Of a stretch of 64,000 bases of DNA, positions 49,156 to 59,322 are shown in pieces (within the stretch, counting starts at the first letter, position 1; each line of letters opens with the position of its first letter). Under the pieces are notes generated by a model, which did no database searches, was not told the origin of the DNA, and saw nothing but the letters and a program-made list of their open reading frames with translations. A program made the translations under genes and the position numbers. This stretch comes from Mycobacterium kyorinense. Its GTDB lineage: Bacteria > Actinomycetota > Actinomycetes > Mycobacteriales > Mycobacteriaceae. The DNA is taken from the NCBI RefSeq assembly GCF_002101735.1, contig NZ_LQPE01000143.1, forward strand, positions 1 to 64,000. The letters are read 5' to 3'.

Positions 49156-50052
49156 ATGCCTGAATTCGAGACGCTGCTCTACAGCACGGCCGGCCCGGTT
49201 GCCACGATCACGCTGAACCGCCCCGACCACCTCAACACGATCGTGCCGCCGATGCCCGACGAGATCGAGGCGGCGATCGGCGCGGCCGAGCGCGACCCGG
49301 ACGTCAAGGTGATCGTGTTGCGCGGCGCGGGGCGCGCGTTCTCCGGCGGCTACGACTTCGGCGGCGGCTTTACGCACTGGGGCGAGGCCATGATGACCGA
49401 CGGGCGCTGGGATCCGGGGAAGGATTTCGCGATGGTCACCGCCCGCGAAACCGGGCCCACGCAGAAGTTCATGGCGATTTGGCGGGCATCCAAGCCGGTG
49501 ATCGCGCAGGTTCACGGCTGGTGTGTGGGCGGCGCAAGCGATTACGCGTTGTGCGCCGACCTGGTTATCGCCAGCGAGGACGCGGTGATCGGCACGCCGT
49601 ACAGCCGGATGTGGGGCGCTTACCTGACCGGCATGTGGCTGTATCGGCTCAGCCTGGCCAAGGTCAAGTGGCATTCGCTGACCGGCCGCCCGCTGACCGG
49701 CGTGCAGGCCGCCGAGGTCGAGCTGATCAACGAGGCGGTGCCATTCGAGCGGCTCGAGGCTCGGGTCGCCGAGATCGCCGCAGAGCTGGCGCGAATTCCG
49801 TTGTCGCAGTTGCGCGCTCAGAAGCTGATCGTCAACCAGGCTTACGAGAACATGGGTTTGGCGACCACCCAGATGCTCGGCGGCATCCTCGACGGCCTGA
49901 TGCGCAACACGCCCGACGCGCTCGAGTTCATCCAGACCGCCGCCACCGAGGGCGTTCGCGCCGCGATCGAGCGGCGCGACGGCCCCTTCGGCGACTACAG
50001 CCAGGCTCCACCCGAATTGCGGCCCGACCCGTCACACGTGATCGTGCCGTAG
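49156..50052 (+). CDS. echA2: Enoyl-CoA hydratase/isomerase family protein EchA2
   Basis: A 298-residue crotonase-fold protein: VATITLNRPDHLNTIV, IVLRGAGRAFSGGYDFGGG (oxyanion hole) and KPVIAQVHGWCVGGASDYAL. It should hydrate or isomerise an enoyl-CoA in beta-oxidation or lipid degradation. Position and length match M. tuberculosis echA2 (Rv0456c). ATG 49156 gives the family start; the open frame begins at 49120. The segment around the second catalytic position reads GTPYSRMWGAYLTG rather than the classic hydratase Glu motif, so dehydratase activity may be altered. It is convergent with an aldehyde dehydrogenase. Confidence 0.88.
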   Translation: MPEFETLLYSTAGPVATITLNRPDHLNTIVPPMPDEIEAAIGAAERDPDVKVIVLRGAGRAFSGGYDFGGGFTHWGEAMMTDGRWDPGKDFAMVTARETGPTQKFMAIWRASKPVIAQVHGWCVGGASDYALCADLVIASEDAVIGTPYSRMWGAYLTGMWLYRLSLAKVKWHSLTGRPLTGVQAAEVELINEAVPFERLEARVAEIAAELARIPLSQLRAQKLIVNQAYENMGLATTQMLGGILDGLMRNTPDALEFIQTAATEGVRAAIERRDGPFGDYSQAPPELRPDPSHVIVP

Positions 50053-50060
50053 AGCGCGCC

Positions 50061-51569
50061 CTATTTGACGGTGCGACGCGGACGCGACAGCGCCATCTTC
50101 GTCATCATCCGGTTCATCCGCGCCAGCGCTTTGAGCGAATGGTGGTAGTAGTTGCCGCCGGCGCCGACATTGGTGCGCGGCGCGACGACGGTCTCGACGC
50201 GGCAGTACTTGCGCAGCCCGTCGGCACCGCCGAACCGCGCGCCGATGCCCGACGCCTTCCAGCCACCCATCGGCGCGGTGGTGCACATCAGGTTGGAAAT
50301 CACGTCGTTGATGTTGACCGCACCGCAATCAAGCTGCAGCGCAATGTCTTTGGCCCGGTTGAGATCCTTGGAGAACACCGACGCGCTCAGCCCGTACTCG
50401 CTGTCGTTGGCCAGCCGGATCGCTTCGGCGACCGAGCCGACCTTCATGATCGGCAGTGTGGGGCCGAACGTCTCCTCGGTCATGCAGTCCATCGAGTGGT
50501 CGACGTCGACGAGCACCGTGGGCGGGTAGAAGCTGCCCGGCCCGTCGGGTCGCTGGCCACCGGTCAGCACCCGCGCGCCCTTGGCTTTGGCGTCGGCGAC
50601 GTGGCGTTCGGTGACGGCGCGCTGGCCCTCGTCGATCAGCGCGCCGAAATGCCCGTCGCCGCCGACCCGCAGCGCCTTGACGTCGCGGACCACGGCCTCG
50701 ACGAACTGGTCGTAGACCGGCTCCAGTACGTACACGCGCTCGACCGAGACGCAGGTCTGGCCGGCGTTGAACATCGCGCCCCATACCGCGGCGTGCGCGG
50801 CCAGCTCGATGTCGGCGTCCTCGCACACGATCATCGGATCCTTGCCGCCCAGCTCCAGGCTGACCGGCGTCAGCCGCTGGGCGGCGCGCTCCATCACCTT
50901 GCGTCCGGTTGCGCTGGATCCGGTGAACTGCACGAAGTCGGCGTTGTCGATGACGGCTTCGGAGACGTCGCGGGCGCCTTGAGCCAGCGCCAGCACGTCC
51001 GGGGCGCCGGACTCCAGCCAGCCGCGCCGCAGCACCTCGGCGGTCAGCGGGGTGCGCTCGGACGGCTTGAGCAGCACCGAACATCCGGCCGCCAGGGCGC
51101 CGATGGCGTCCATCATGGCGTTGGCCACCGGGTAGTTCCACGGCGCGATGATCCCGACGACCGGCCGCGGCCGGTAGTGCACGGTGATCTTCTTGATCGC
51201 CAGGAACGGCAGCGCGGCCGGCCGGCTTTCCGGGGCCAGCGCCTTGTCCATCGTCTTGATGACGTACGACAGGATCAGGATCAGCAGCGGCACCTCTTGT
51301 GCGGCGTCGACGGCCGACTTGCCGGTCTCCTTGATCAGCAGTTCTTCGATCTCGTCGCGGTGCTCGCCGAGCCACACCGCGAAGCGGGCCAGCGCCTTGG
51401 CGCGCCCCTTGGCGCCGCGCTGCTCCCATTCGCGTTGCGCCGCACGCAGTTTCGCGGCCATGGCCGGCACGTCGGCCGGATCGGTCCAGTGCACCTTGCC
51501 GGCTGTGGCGCCGGTGGCTGGGTTGAGGATGGTGCCGGTCCCGGAGAACTCGGATGTGATGGCGGTCAT
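50061..51569 (-). CDS. Aldehyde dehydrogenase family protein (succinic-semialdehyde-type)
   Basis: A 502-residue NAD(P)-dependent aldehyde dehydrogenase: VVGIIAPWNYPVANAMMDAIG, the catalytic Glu in VSLELGGKDPM, the Cys in MFNAGQTCVSVERVYV, and a long basic C-terminal tail (RMNRMMTKMALSRPRRTVK) not found in the typical enzyme. The tail and the HYHH-like segment (NYYHHSLKALAR) resemble membrane-associated succinic semialdehyde or fatty aldehyde dehydrogenases. ATG 51569 is the start. It is a separate type from the DUF779-linked enzyme at 35973-37496. Confidence 0.9.
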   Translation of the reverse strand: MTAITSEFSGTGTILNPATGATAGKVHWTDPADVPAMAAKLRAAQREWEQRGAKGRAKALARFAVWLGEHRDEIEELLIKETGKSAVDAAQEVPLLILILSYVIKTMDKALAPESRPAALPFLAIKKITVHYRPRPVVGIIAPWNYPVANAMMDAIGALAAGCSVLLKPSERTPLTAEVLRRGWLESGAPDVLALAQGARDVSEAVIDNADFVQFTGSSATGRKVMERAAQRLTPVSLELGGKDPMIVCEDADIELAAHAAVWGAMFNAGQTCVSVERVYVLEPVYDQFVEAVVRDVKALRVGGDGHFGALIDEGQRAVTERHVADAKAKGARVLTGGQRPDGPGSFYPPTVLVDVDHSMDCMTEETFGPTLPIMKVGSVAEAIRLANDSEYGLSASVFSKDLNRAKDIALQLDCGAVNINDVISNLMCTTAPMGGWKASGIGARFGGADGLRKYCRVETVVAPRTNVGAGGNYYHHSLKALARMNRMMTKMALSRPRRTVK

Positions 51570-51600
51570 AGCGCCCCATGCTAGCGGGGCTCGACAGGTG

Positions 51601-52125
51601 TCAAGTCCGCCGGTGCGCGATCCCCAACACGTAGGCGGCCTGTCCCAGATGCTGCGCGCAGTCGTCGATGACGCTGACCAGCCGAACGCTGGCCGTCACC
51701 GGTGGATCCCAGTTGGTGTCCACGACGCGGGCCAACTCCCCGGCGGTAATGCCCTTGACGTAATCCAGGGTCAGCTGGTGCACGGCGTGGTAGTAGCCGG
51801 CCAGCAGGTCACCGGGGGCCAGCACCTTCCCCACGGCTTCAGGGCTGTGCCCGTAACCGGTGTCGTCGCGCGGCAGGTCCAGGCCGAAGCGGTCCACCCA
51901 GCCGTCGCGAGTCCACACCTGCTCGACGCCGGCGATGTCGGCGACCTGCACATCCTGGACCCGCGCGCTGTGCCAGATCAGCCACGCGATGCTGTTGGCG
52001 TTGGGGCTGGGCCGGTATTTGGCTTCGTCGTCGGTCAATCCGTCAGTGAGTTCGTCGACGTGCTCGATCAGCCGGGTGAACGCATCGCGGAGCAATTCCT
52101 GGGCGGCAGCATCAGATTCGGCCAT
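51601..52125 (-). CDS. DinB family protein (Rv0443-like)
   Basis: A 174-residue DinB four-helix protein with His residues at the usual metal positions (IAWLIWHSARVQDVQ, GYYHAVHQLTLDYVKG, DDCAQHLGQAAYVLG). The domain resembles mycothiol- or bacillithiol-dependent enzymes, but no reaction is assigned. ATG 52125 starts the domain. In M. tuberculosis its apparent counterpart Rv0443 lies immediately next to the sigK-rskA genes, whereas here those are about 18 kb away. It follows the VOC gene on the same strand after 10 bp. Confidence 0.85.
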   Translation of the reverse strand: MAESDAAAQELLRDAFTRLIEHVDELTDGLTDDEAKYRPSPNANSIAWLIWHSARVQDVQVADIAGVEQVWTRDGWVDRFGLDLPRDDTGYGHSPEAVGKVLAPGDLLAGYYHAVHQLTLDYVKGITAGELARVVDTNWDPPVTASVRLVSVIDDCAQHLGQAAYVLGIAHRRT

Positions 52126-52135
52126 ACCGGCGACG

Positions 52136-52504
52136 CTACGCCCCGTGGAAGACCGCTTCGACGTTGTTGCCGTCGGGATCTCGCACGAACGCGCCGAAGT
52201 AGCCCGGGTGGTACTCGGGCCACAGCCGCGGCGCGTGCAGCGACTCGGCGCCGAGCTCCAGCGCGGCTTCGTAGAACGCCTTGACCGCCTCCTCATTGGC
52301 GGCTTGGAACGCGACGTGGACTTCGCGGTTGGGACCCATGCCGGCGCCCTCGGCGATCCAAAACGCCGGGTGCCCGTCGCGCCCGTAGCCGATGGCCTCG
52401 CCGAAGTCCATCTGCCGGGTGTAGCCGAGCACGCCGAGCACGGCGTCGTAGAAGTGCTGGGCTTTGGTGTAGTCGGCGCAGTTGATGCCGAAGTGATCGA
52501 TCAT
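52136..52504 (-). CDS. VOC family (glyoxalase/bleomycin-resistance fold) protein
   Basis: A 122-residue vicinal-oxygen-chelate protein: IDHFGINCADYTKAQHFYDA, WIAEGAGMGPNREVHVAFQA and GYFGAFVRDPDGNNVEAVFHG, with metal ligands His (HFGI), His (VHVAF) and Glu (VEAVF) at family positions. It could act as a glyoxalase-like lyase or dioxygenase; the substrate is unknown. ATG 52504 is preferred over the GTG-type start at 52534. It is 10 bp upstream of the DinB gene and probably in an operon with it; divergent from the amidohydrolase. Confidence 0.85.
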   Translation of the reverse strand: MIDHFGINCADYTKAQHFYDAVLGVLGYTRQMDFGEAIGYGRDGHPAFWIAEGAGMGPNREVHVAFQAANEEAVKAFYEAALELGAESLHAPRLWPEYHPGYFGAFVRDPDGNNVEAVFHGA

Positions 52505-52551
52505 GGGAAACAGCCTGGCATGAGCCACCGACACGGTCGTAGATTATTTAG

Positions 52552-54279
52552 ATGACCTACGACCTCGTCATCCGCAACGGCACGATCGTGGACGGGTTGG
52601 GGGGTGAGCCCTATGTCGGCGACGTAGGGGTGCGCGGCGGCGTCATCGCCGCCATCGGGGAGGTGTCCGAGGGCGGCGCCCGGGAGATCGACGCGACCGG
52701 ACTGCTGGTGACGCCGGGCTTTGTCGACCTGCACACCCACTACGACGGGCAGGCCATCTGGTCGGACCGGCTGAATCCGTCGTCGGCGCACGGCGTGACG
52801 ACGGTGGTGATGGGCAACTGCGGCGTCGGGTTCGCGCCGTGCCGCGCCGAAGACCACGACGTGCTCGTCGACGTGATGGCCGGCGTGGAGGACATTCCGG
52901 GCGTCGTGATGACCGACGGGCTGCCGTGGACGTGGGAGACGTTCGGCGAATACATGGATGCGCTGGACGCGGGCCGGCGCGATATTGATGTGGCCGCCTA
53001 CCTGCCGCATTCGCCGCTGCGGGTCTACGTGATGGGCGAGCGCGGCGCCAACCGGGAGCCGGCCACCGCCGAGGATCTGGCCAAGATGCGGGCGCTGGCC
53101 AAGGAAGCCGTCGAACTCGGCGCGCTGGGCTTCGCGTCGTCGCGGCTGGCCACGCATCGCACCGAGGGCGGCCAGCAGATTCCCAGCTACAACGCCGCCT
53201 ACGACGAGATCCTCGAGATCGGCCGCGGCGTCGCCGACGGCGGCGGCGGGCTGATCCAGTTCGTGCCCGACATTCCGGCCGGCGGCTATCAGCCGGTGCT
53301 GCAGCAGGTGTTCGACGCCGCCGGCGAGGTCGGGCTGCCGGTGACGTTCACGCTGGTGGTCGGCAATGCCGGCGACCCGGTGTGGGAAGACGCGATCACC
53401 ATGATCGAGAAGGCCAACGGCGCCGGCGGCGAGGTCACCGCGCAGGTCTTGCCGAGGCCGATCGGGCTGATGATCGGCCTGGACCTGACCGTCAACCCGT
53501 TCATGTTGTATCCGAGCTACCGCGAGATCGCCGGCCTGCCGCTGGCCGAGCGGGTCGCCGTGATGCGCAGACCCGAAGTGCGGCAACGGATTTTGGCCGA
53601 CAAGCCGACCGAGGCCGCGGTGAATCCGTTGTTCTATCTGGCGCAGGCCTGGGACTGGATCTTCCCGCTCGGCGAGGAGCCCGACTACGAGCCTTCCGCG
53701 TCGAACAGCATCGCTGCGCGGGCCCGCGCCCGCGGTGTCTCGCCGCTGGAGGAGGCCTACGACCGGCTGCTCGACGACGACGGCCACGCGATCCTGCTGG
53801 GGGCGATGGCCAACTTCCAGGGGGCTTCGCTGTCCACCGTCGGCGAGTTGATCCGCCGCGACGACGTGGTGCTGGGCCTGGGCGACGGCGGAGCGCATTA
53901 CGGAATGATCTGCGACGCAAGCTATTCCACGTATCTTTTGACGCATTGGGTGCGGGACAGGGCGTCCGGGCGGCTGTCCGTCGCCGAGGCTGTCCGCGAG
54001 TTGACGTCGGTGCCGGCCCGCGTCGCCGGGCTCGGCGATCGCGGTCGGATCGCCGTCGGCTACAAGGCCGACCTCAACGTGATCGACCACGAGCGGCTGC
54101 GGCTGCACAAGCCGGTGGTCACCCACGACCTGCCCGCGGGCGGGCGACGGCTCGACCAGACCGCCGACGGGTATGTCGCGACGATCGTGTCCGGTGAAGT
54201 GATTTCAGAGAACGGCGTCCCCACGTCCGCGCGGCCGGGCCGGCTGGTCCGCGGCCGCCAACCCGCGCCGGTTTCATGA
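52552..54279 (+). CDS. N-acyl-D-amino-acid deacylase-like amidohydrolase
   Basis: A 575-residue amidohydrolase: [20 protein letters not shown] (N-terminal beta-sandwich), [13 protein letters not shown] (metal HxH), [17 protein letters not shown] (D-aminoacylase signature), and a late [19 protein letters not shown] metal-ligand Asp/His region. It probably hydrolyses N-acylated D-amino acids or related amides in the cytosol. The substrate is unknown and members of this family are often misnamed. ATG 52552 is the start. The stop overlaps the next gene by 4 bp (ATGA). Confidence 0.88.
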   Translation: MTYDLVIRNGTIVDGLGGEPYVGDVGVRGGVIAAIGEVSEGGAREIDATGLLVTPGFVDLHTHYDGQAIWSDRLNPSSAHGVTTVVMGNCGVGFAPCRAEDHDVLVDVMAGVEDIPGVVMTDGLPWTWETFGEYMDALDAGRRDIDVAAYLPHSPLRVYVMGERGANREPATAEDLAKMRALAKEAVELGALGFASSRLATHRTEGGQQIPSYNAAYDEILEIGRGVADGGGGLIQFVPDIPAGGYQPVLQQVFDAAGEVGLPVTFTLVVGNAGDPVWEDAITMIEKANGAGGEVTAQVLPRPIGLMIGLDLTVNPFMLYPSYREIAGLPLAERVAVMRRPEVRQRILADKPTEAAVNPLFYLAQAWDWIFPLGEEPDYEPSASNSIAARARARGVSPLEEAYDRLLDDDGHAILLGAMANFQGASLSTVGELIRRDDVVLGLGDGGAHYGMICDASYSTYLLTHWVRDRASGRLSVAEAVRELTSVPARVAGLGDRGRIAVGYKADLNVIDHERLRLHKPVVTHDLPAGGRRLDQTADGYVATIVSGEVISENGVPTSARPGRLVRGRQPAPVS

Positions 54280-54668
54280 GCGCCAAGAAAGTCGATCTCA
54301 AACGCCTCGCCGCGGCCCTGGACGACTTCCCGTTCGCCTACCTCATCACCGTCGACGACGACTATCGCCCGCACACCGTGACGGTCGAACCCGTGCTGCG
54401 CGACGGGGTTTTGGACGTCGGGCTTATCGGCGGGCGCACCACCAAGAATCTCGCCAACCGCAGCGACGTCACGCTGCTGTGGCCGCCGCGCGAGTCCGGC
54501 GGGTATTCGTTGATCGTCGACGGGAGGGCCGAAGTGACGGATGCGGGCGACGACACCGTTCGCCTCGCGGTGGTGCCCACGAAGGCGCTCTTGCATCGCA
54601 ACGCCGACTCCCCGTCCGCCGCCAAGGGCTGTCTGCATGACTGCGTGGTGTTCAGCGAGCCCGCGTAA
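54276..54668 (+). CDS. PNPOx-fold pyridoxamine-phosphate-oxidase-like protein
   Basis: A 130-residue split-barrel protein ([53 protein letters not shown]) of the group that binds FMN, F420 or haem. It is translationally coupled to the amidohydrolase by an ATGA overlap, hinting at a shared pathway. The function is not established. The 55-bp repeat copy 2 starts 20 bp downstream. Confidence 0.8.
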   Translation: MSAKKVDLKRLAAALDDFPFAYLITVDDDYRPHTVTVEPVLRDGVLDVGLIGGRTTKNLANRSDVTLLWPPRESGGYSLIVDGRAEVTDAGDDTVRLAVVPTKALLHRNADSPSAAKGCLHDCVVFSEPA

Positions 54669-54687
54669 CGTCGTGCGCCGCACCGCC

Positions 54688-54742
54688 GAGTGTGCGGTTT
54701 CATACGCGACTCGCCGGTCGGGGCGGATGAATTCGCACAGTC
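54688..54742. repeat. 55-bp palindromic repeat, copy 2
   Basis: It begins GAGTGTGCGGTTTCATACGC and ends with the opposing arm GGATGAATTCGCACAGTC. It overlaps the stop codon of the DUF559 gene (54741-54743) by two bases. It is the reverse complement of copy 3 at 55675-55729 with only about four differences by eye, so the two flank the DUF559 gene as inverted repeats. Confidence 0.85.
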
Positions 54743-55613
54743 ACCACGTCTTCGGGCAGCCGCGCCCGCTGAGCGCGTCGCCAACCCGGTCGAGGAACAC
54801 GCACGGGTTGTGGTGCAGCGTCCGGGCGGTCAACCTGATGTCGACCCAATCCAGTTCGGACAACTTGGCATACCGTTCGACGTCCCAATCCCGCTGGCGA
54901 GGATCAGTCCAGTGGTGCGCGCCCTCGAAGTCGACGCCGACGCGCCATTGCGGCCAACCCATATCGATGCGCGCGATCAGGAACCCGCCGTCGTCGTACA
55001 CCGGGATTTGCGTCTGCGGCCGGGGAAATCCAGCGTCTATCAACAGCAAACGAGTCAGCGACTCGTAGGGCGATTCGGCGCCGCCGTCGACAAGTGCCAA
55101 TGTCTTCCGCAATTGCCGAATGCCACGTGCGCCGCGATGCCGCCGGGTCACCGCCTCGATGTCGGCGACCGTGACATTAGTGGCGTTCATCAAAGCGTCG
55201 ATACGCTGCACGCCCTCGTTGCGACCGAGTCGCCTACCAAGATCGAAGGCGGTGCGAGCGGGTGTCGTCGCAGTCATCCCGCAGATCAGTTGCTTCTCGT
55301 CCGGCATTACGGCATCGGTGTGGACGACGATCAGCGGTGGCGGTCGGCGGTTGGTATGGACGAGCTCCGCGGTCATACCGGCGTCGATCCACTTGGCCCC
55401 CAACAACGCCGACGCCGACAATCCGGCCGGCACGCCCTCGCGGCCCGACCATAGCCACGCCGCCCGGGCGCGCTGAGCCGCCGACAGCTCCGCTTCGCGG
55501 GGCGCCCACACCCCCGGGTAGACCGCGGCGTGGAAACGGCGCAGCTCGCGGAAGGTCAGCGCTCCGGCTTCCAGCGCCTCCGCCGCTCGAAATGGCCACT
55601 CGATCGGCTGCAT
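54741..55613 (-). CDS. DUF559 (Vsr-like PD-(D/E)XK fold) domain protein
   Basis: A 290-residue protein. The N-terminal part (LTFRELRRFHAAVYPGVWAP, about residues 18-40) resembles AbiEi-like winged-helix/antitoxin regions. The C-terminal part is a DUF559 nuclease-like domain: AESPYESLTRLLLIDAGFP (acidic residue), RIDMGWPQWRVGVDFEGAHH (core Asp and V-D-F-E-G strand) and HHNPCVFLDRVGDAL. The fold is that of Vsr and other small endonucleases, so nicking or DNA binding is plausible but unproven. ATG 55613 starts the recognisable protein. The gene is bracketed by inverted 55-bp palindromes, its stop codon touching one of them, as if gene and repeats moved together. Confidence 0.82.
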   Translation of the reverse strand: MQPIEWPFRAAEALEAGALTFRELRRFHAAVYPGVWAPREAELSAAQRARAAWLWSGREGVPAGLSASALLGAKWIDAGMTAELVHTNRRPPPLIVVHTDAVMPDEKQLICGMTATTPARTAFDLGRRLGRNEGVQRIDALMNATNVTVADIEAVTRRHRGARGIRQLRKTLALVDGGAESPYESLTRLLLIDAGFPRPQTQIPVYDDGGFLIARIDMGWPQWRVGVDFEGAHHWTDPRQRDWDVERYAKLSELDWVDIRLTARTLHHNPCVFLDRVGDALSGRGCPKTW

Positions 55614-55674
55614 GGCCGGACAGTGGCACGCCGGCTCACGGCAGGGTCGACGGTTGTCCACAGACCCCAGCCGC

Positions 55675-55729
55675 GACTGTGCGGATTGATACGCCCCGAC
55701 CGGCGAGTCGCGTATAAAACCGCACACTC
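55675..55729. repeat. 55-bp palindromic repeat, copy 3
   Basis: It begins GACTGTGCGGATTGATACGC and ends GTATAAAACCGCACACTC, the inverted partner of copy 2. It lies 62 bp upstream of the DUF559 start codon and 15 bp before the groEL2 terminator. Confidence 0.85.
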
Positions 55730-55744
55730 GGGGGAAGGGGCGCA

Positions 55745-55782
55745 CGAAAAAGCCCGGCTCACGAGTGAGCCGGGCTTTTTCG
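55745..55782. terminator. Bidirectional terminator after groEL2
   Basis: CGAAAAAGCCCGGCTCAC (55745-55762), a 2-base loop and GTGAGCCGGGCTTTTTCG (55765-55782) form a perfect 18-bp stem with a T-run in both directions, 10 bp past the groEL2 stop. This is the strongest classical terminator in the window. Confidence 0.95.
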
Positions 55783-55791
55783 TTGGCGACT

Positions 55792-57507
<1,716 letters not shown>

Positions 57508-57534
57508 CTAGCACTCACCGGTCGCGAGTGCCAA
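57508..57534. promoter_or_regulatory. CIRCE operator, proximal (HrcA site)
   Basis: CTAGCACTC, 9 bases, GAGTGCCAA: two mismatches from the TTAGCACTC-N9-GAGTGCTAA consensus. It lies 94 bp before the groEL2 start codon. Confidence 0.9.
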
Positions 57535-57541
57535 GTCATTC

Positions 57542-57568
57542 TTAGCACTCGCCTATGGAGAGTGCAAG
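57542..57568. promoter_or_regulatory. CIRCE operator, distal (HrcA site)
   Basis: TTAGCACTC, 9 bases, GAGTGCAAG. The left arm is a perfect consensus half. Seven bases separate it from the first CIRCE. Paired CIRCE elements upstream of groEL2 are known in mycobacteria. Confidence 0.9.
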
Positions 57569-57617
57569 AACACCGATCGCCTGACGGTCGGCCACATGCG
57601 GTGCTCTAATTCACGTC

Positions 57618-58001
57618 ATGGTTAGTAAATCGGGCGGCCTGGCCGCCGCCGTGGCGCTGAGTGGAGGGCTGCTGCTGGCGGCCCCCGGGACGGCGTCGGC
57701 GTCGGTGCCGATCGTGTTCGAGTTGACCGGCACCTTCACCGAAGGGGTGCAGGTGTCCTACACCGGAGCCAACGACGTGCCCCAGGTGGACAATGTGGGC
57801 CTGCCGTGGTCGACGGCATTCGACTACGACGGCAACTCCCGGTTGCTGACTTTCAGCGGCATACATTCCGGTCCCGAACCGGGAACGGTGACCTGTCGGG
57901 TGTCCGTGGGTGGGCGACAAGTCGTCACGCAGACCAATAACGCCCCGCGCAGCGTTGGGACCGGAGCCGTGTGCCACTACGTCAACCCCGGCGCCCGCTG
58001 A
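57618..58001 (+). CDS. Secreted MmpS-like beta-domain protein
   Basis: A 127-residue protein with a Sec signal peptide (GLAAAVALSGGLLLAAPGTA, cleavage near ASA). The mature domain reads FELTGTFTEGVQVSYTGAND, VPQVDNVGLPWSTAFDYDG and GTVTCRVSVGGRQVVTQTNN. This follows the pattern of the extracytoplasmic domain of MmpS proteins (VSY....G....V..V.LPW...., TC.I.VDG). MmpS proteins normally have an N-terminal membrane anchor and partner an MmpL transporter; here a cleavable signal replaces the anchor and no mmpL is near. Two Cys could form a disulfide. ATG 57618. Confidence 0.75.
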   Translation: MVSKSGGLAAAVALSGGLLLAAPGTASASVPIVFELTGTFTEGVQVSYTGANDVPQVDNVGLPWSTAFDYDGNSRLLTFSGIHSGPEPGTVTCRVSVGGRQVVTQTNNAPRSVGTGAVCHYVNPGAR

Positions 58002-58008
58002 TCTTGCC

Positions 58009-58701
58009 TCACGGCAGGTCGAGCAGCTGCTCGTAAAAGCCGCCGAAGCGGCGGGCCGGGTCGATCAAGTGGATCTCCAGAATCCAATGGCAGGTGCGGC
58101 CGTTGGAGTCCTCGCGCCGCATCGGCTTGGCCGATCCGGGCGTGATGTACCACTCGACTCCATTCCCCACGATCTTTCGGTGCGGGAACTCCCCGAGCAG
58201 ATGGCCGGCTATTGGACTGCCGAACTCGAATCCGTCGGCGTAAGCCAGCCCGACGACGTGGTCGAACAACTCGGCGCCGGTGATGTCGGGATGGCTGTCG
58301 AAATAATCGCGTCCGCCCTGCCACACCCGCGGCAGGGCATCCCGGAGGGCCAACTTGAAGGGGTCGTCGCCCAGGACGAACGTGCGGCCGAAGTCGGCTT
58401 CCCACTCCTCGAAGACCGGGCCCAGATCCAAGAACACGATGTCGCCGTCTGCTATCACCCGGTCCGGCGGGTGCTCCCGGAATGGCTGGAGGGTGTTCTC
58501 GCCCGACCGCACAATACGTCGATGCCAGTGCCGGGCAACGCCGAGCATGTCGGCGGCCAGGTCGCGGATCTCGTTGGACAACTCCTGCTCGCCGACACCC
58601 GCGCGGACCATGCCGCGGCGCTCGATCTCGTCGAAGAGCTGCACCGCTTTGTCTTGGGCGTCGAGAAGCCGTTGTACGCGCACACTTTCGTCGACCACCA
58701 C
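58009..58701 (-). CDS. M24 family metallopeptidase (Xaa-Pro aminopeptidase-like)
   Basis: A 230-residue pita-bread-fold protein of the M24 family. Metal-ligand positions are visible: Asp in FLDLGPVFEEWEADFGRTF, His in PIAGHLLGEFPHRKIV, and a late Glu in CHWILEIHLIDP. The N-terminal creatinase-like domain of full-length Xaa-Pro peptidases is absent, so it resembles short M24 proteins whose substrate is uncertain. ATG 58701 is the start. It is convergent with the MmpS-like gene, 7 bp apart, and divergent from the cupin pseudogene. Confidence 0.82.
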   Translation of the reverse strand: MVVDESVRVQRLLDAQDKAVQLFDEIERRGMVRAGVGEQELSNEIRDLAADMLGVARHWHRRIVRSGENTLQPFREHPPDRVIADGDIVFLDLGPVFEEWEADFGRTFVLGDDPFKLALRDALPRVWQGGRDYFDSHPDITGAELFDHVVGLAYADGFEFGSPIAGHLLGEFPHRKIVGNGVEWYITPGSAKPMRREDSNGRTCHWILEIHLIDPARRFGGFYEQLLDLP

Positions 58702-58735
58702 CGCGCCAATGCTACGGGCGTGGCAGGCTGAGCCA

Positions 58736-59250
58736 ATGTCGCTCGTCGTACCGCCCTATCCAGAACCCCGTTACCTCGACGACCAACCGCAAGTCAGCGC
58801 GTGGCTCAAGCGGGCTCCTGAAAATGGAGGGGCGCCGCCCGATTACGAAACGTTCGGCGTCAAGTACCACTACTTGGCCAACCAGCAGGCCACCGACGGC
58901 GACTACGGCCTGTACCGGGTCGACATCAGCCCGGAAGGCGGCGGGCCCGGCCCGCACTACCACCGGGCGATGGCTCGCCTTGTTTTCAGGCCGTCTTCGT
59001 GCTGTCGGGGACCATGAAGCTCTACGACGGCCGCGATTGGCTCGACGGCCATCAAGGCGACTTCCTCTATGTTCCGCCGGGCGGGATCCACGGCTTTCGC
59101 AACGAGGCCGACACGCCCGCGTCGATCTTGATGTTGTTCGCTCCGGGCGCGCCGCGGGAGGCCTACTTCGAGGGTTTTGCGGCGTTGGCCGACATGACCG
59201 ACGACGAACGTCGGGAATGGTTCATTCGCCACGACAACTTCTTCGTCTAA
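58736..59250 (+). pseudogene. Cupin-domain protein, frameshifted
   Basis: The first frame from ATG 58736 reads SLVVPPYPEPRYLDDQPQVS to GGGPGPHYHRAM, the start of a cupin with its HYH metal motif. It then continues out of register. From about 58995 a different frame gives VLSGTMKLYDGRDWLDGHQG, FLYVPPGGIHGFRNEADTPA and WFIRHDNFFV. Together they would form a normal protein of about 170 residues. The break lies within 58970-59000, where the expected bridge is distorted. Either the gene is recently inactivated or this is an assembly error; the remaining sequence is otherwise intact. Confidence 0.8.
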
Positions 59251-59322
59251 GCGGCTTCCTGCAAAGATGCGCCGACCGATGTCCTTGCGCTACAGTGCAT
59301 CTCGTTAGATAGGAGGCCTCGG

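Noticed and set aside
49479-51584. A 701-codon open frame across echA2 and the aldehyde dehydrogenase
   Set aside because: It spans two convergent real genes and reads as low-complexity Arg/Ala/Gly/Asp sequence, a high-GC shadow.
54688-54742. The 55-bp palindromes as simple transcription terminators
   Set aside because: Copy 3 sits 15 bp from a real terminator, no U-run follows any copy, and sequence conservation between distant copies is more than a terminator requires.
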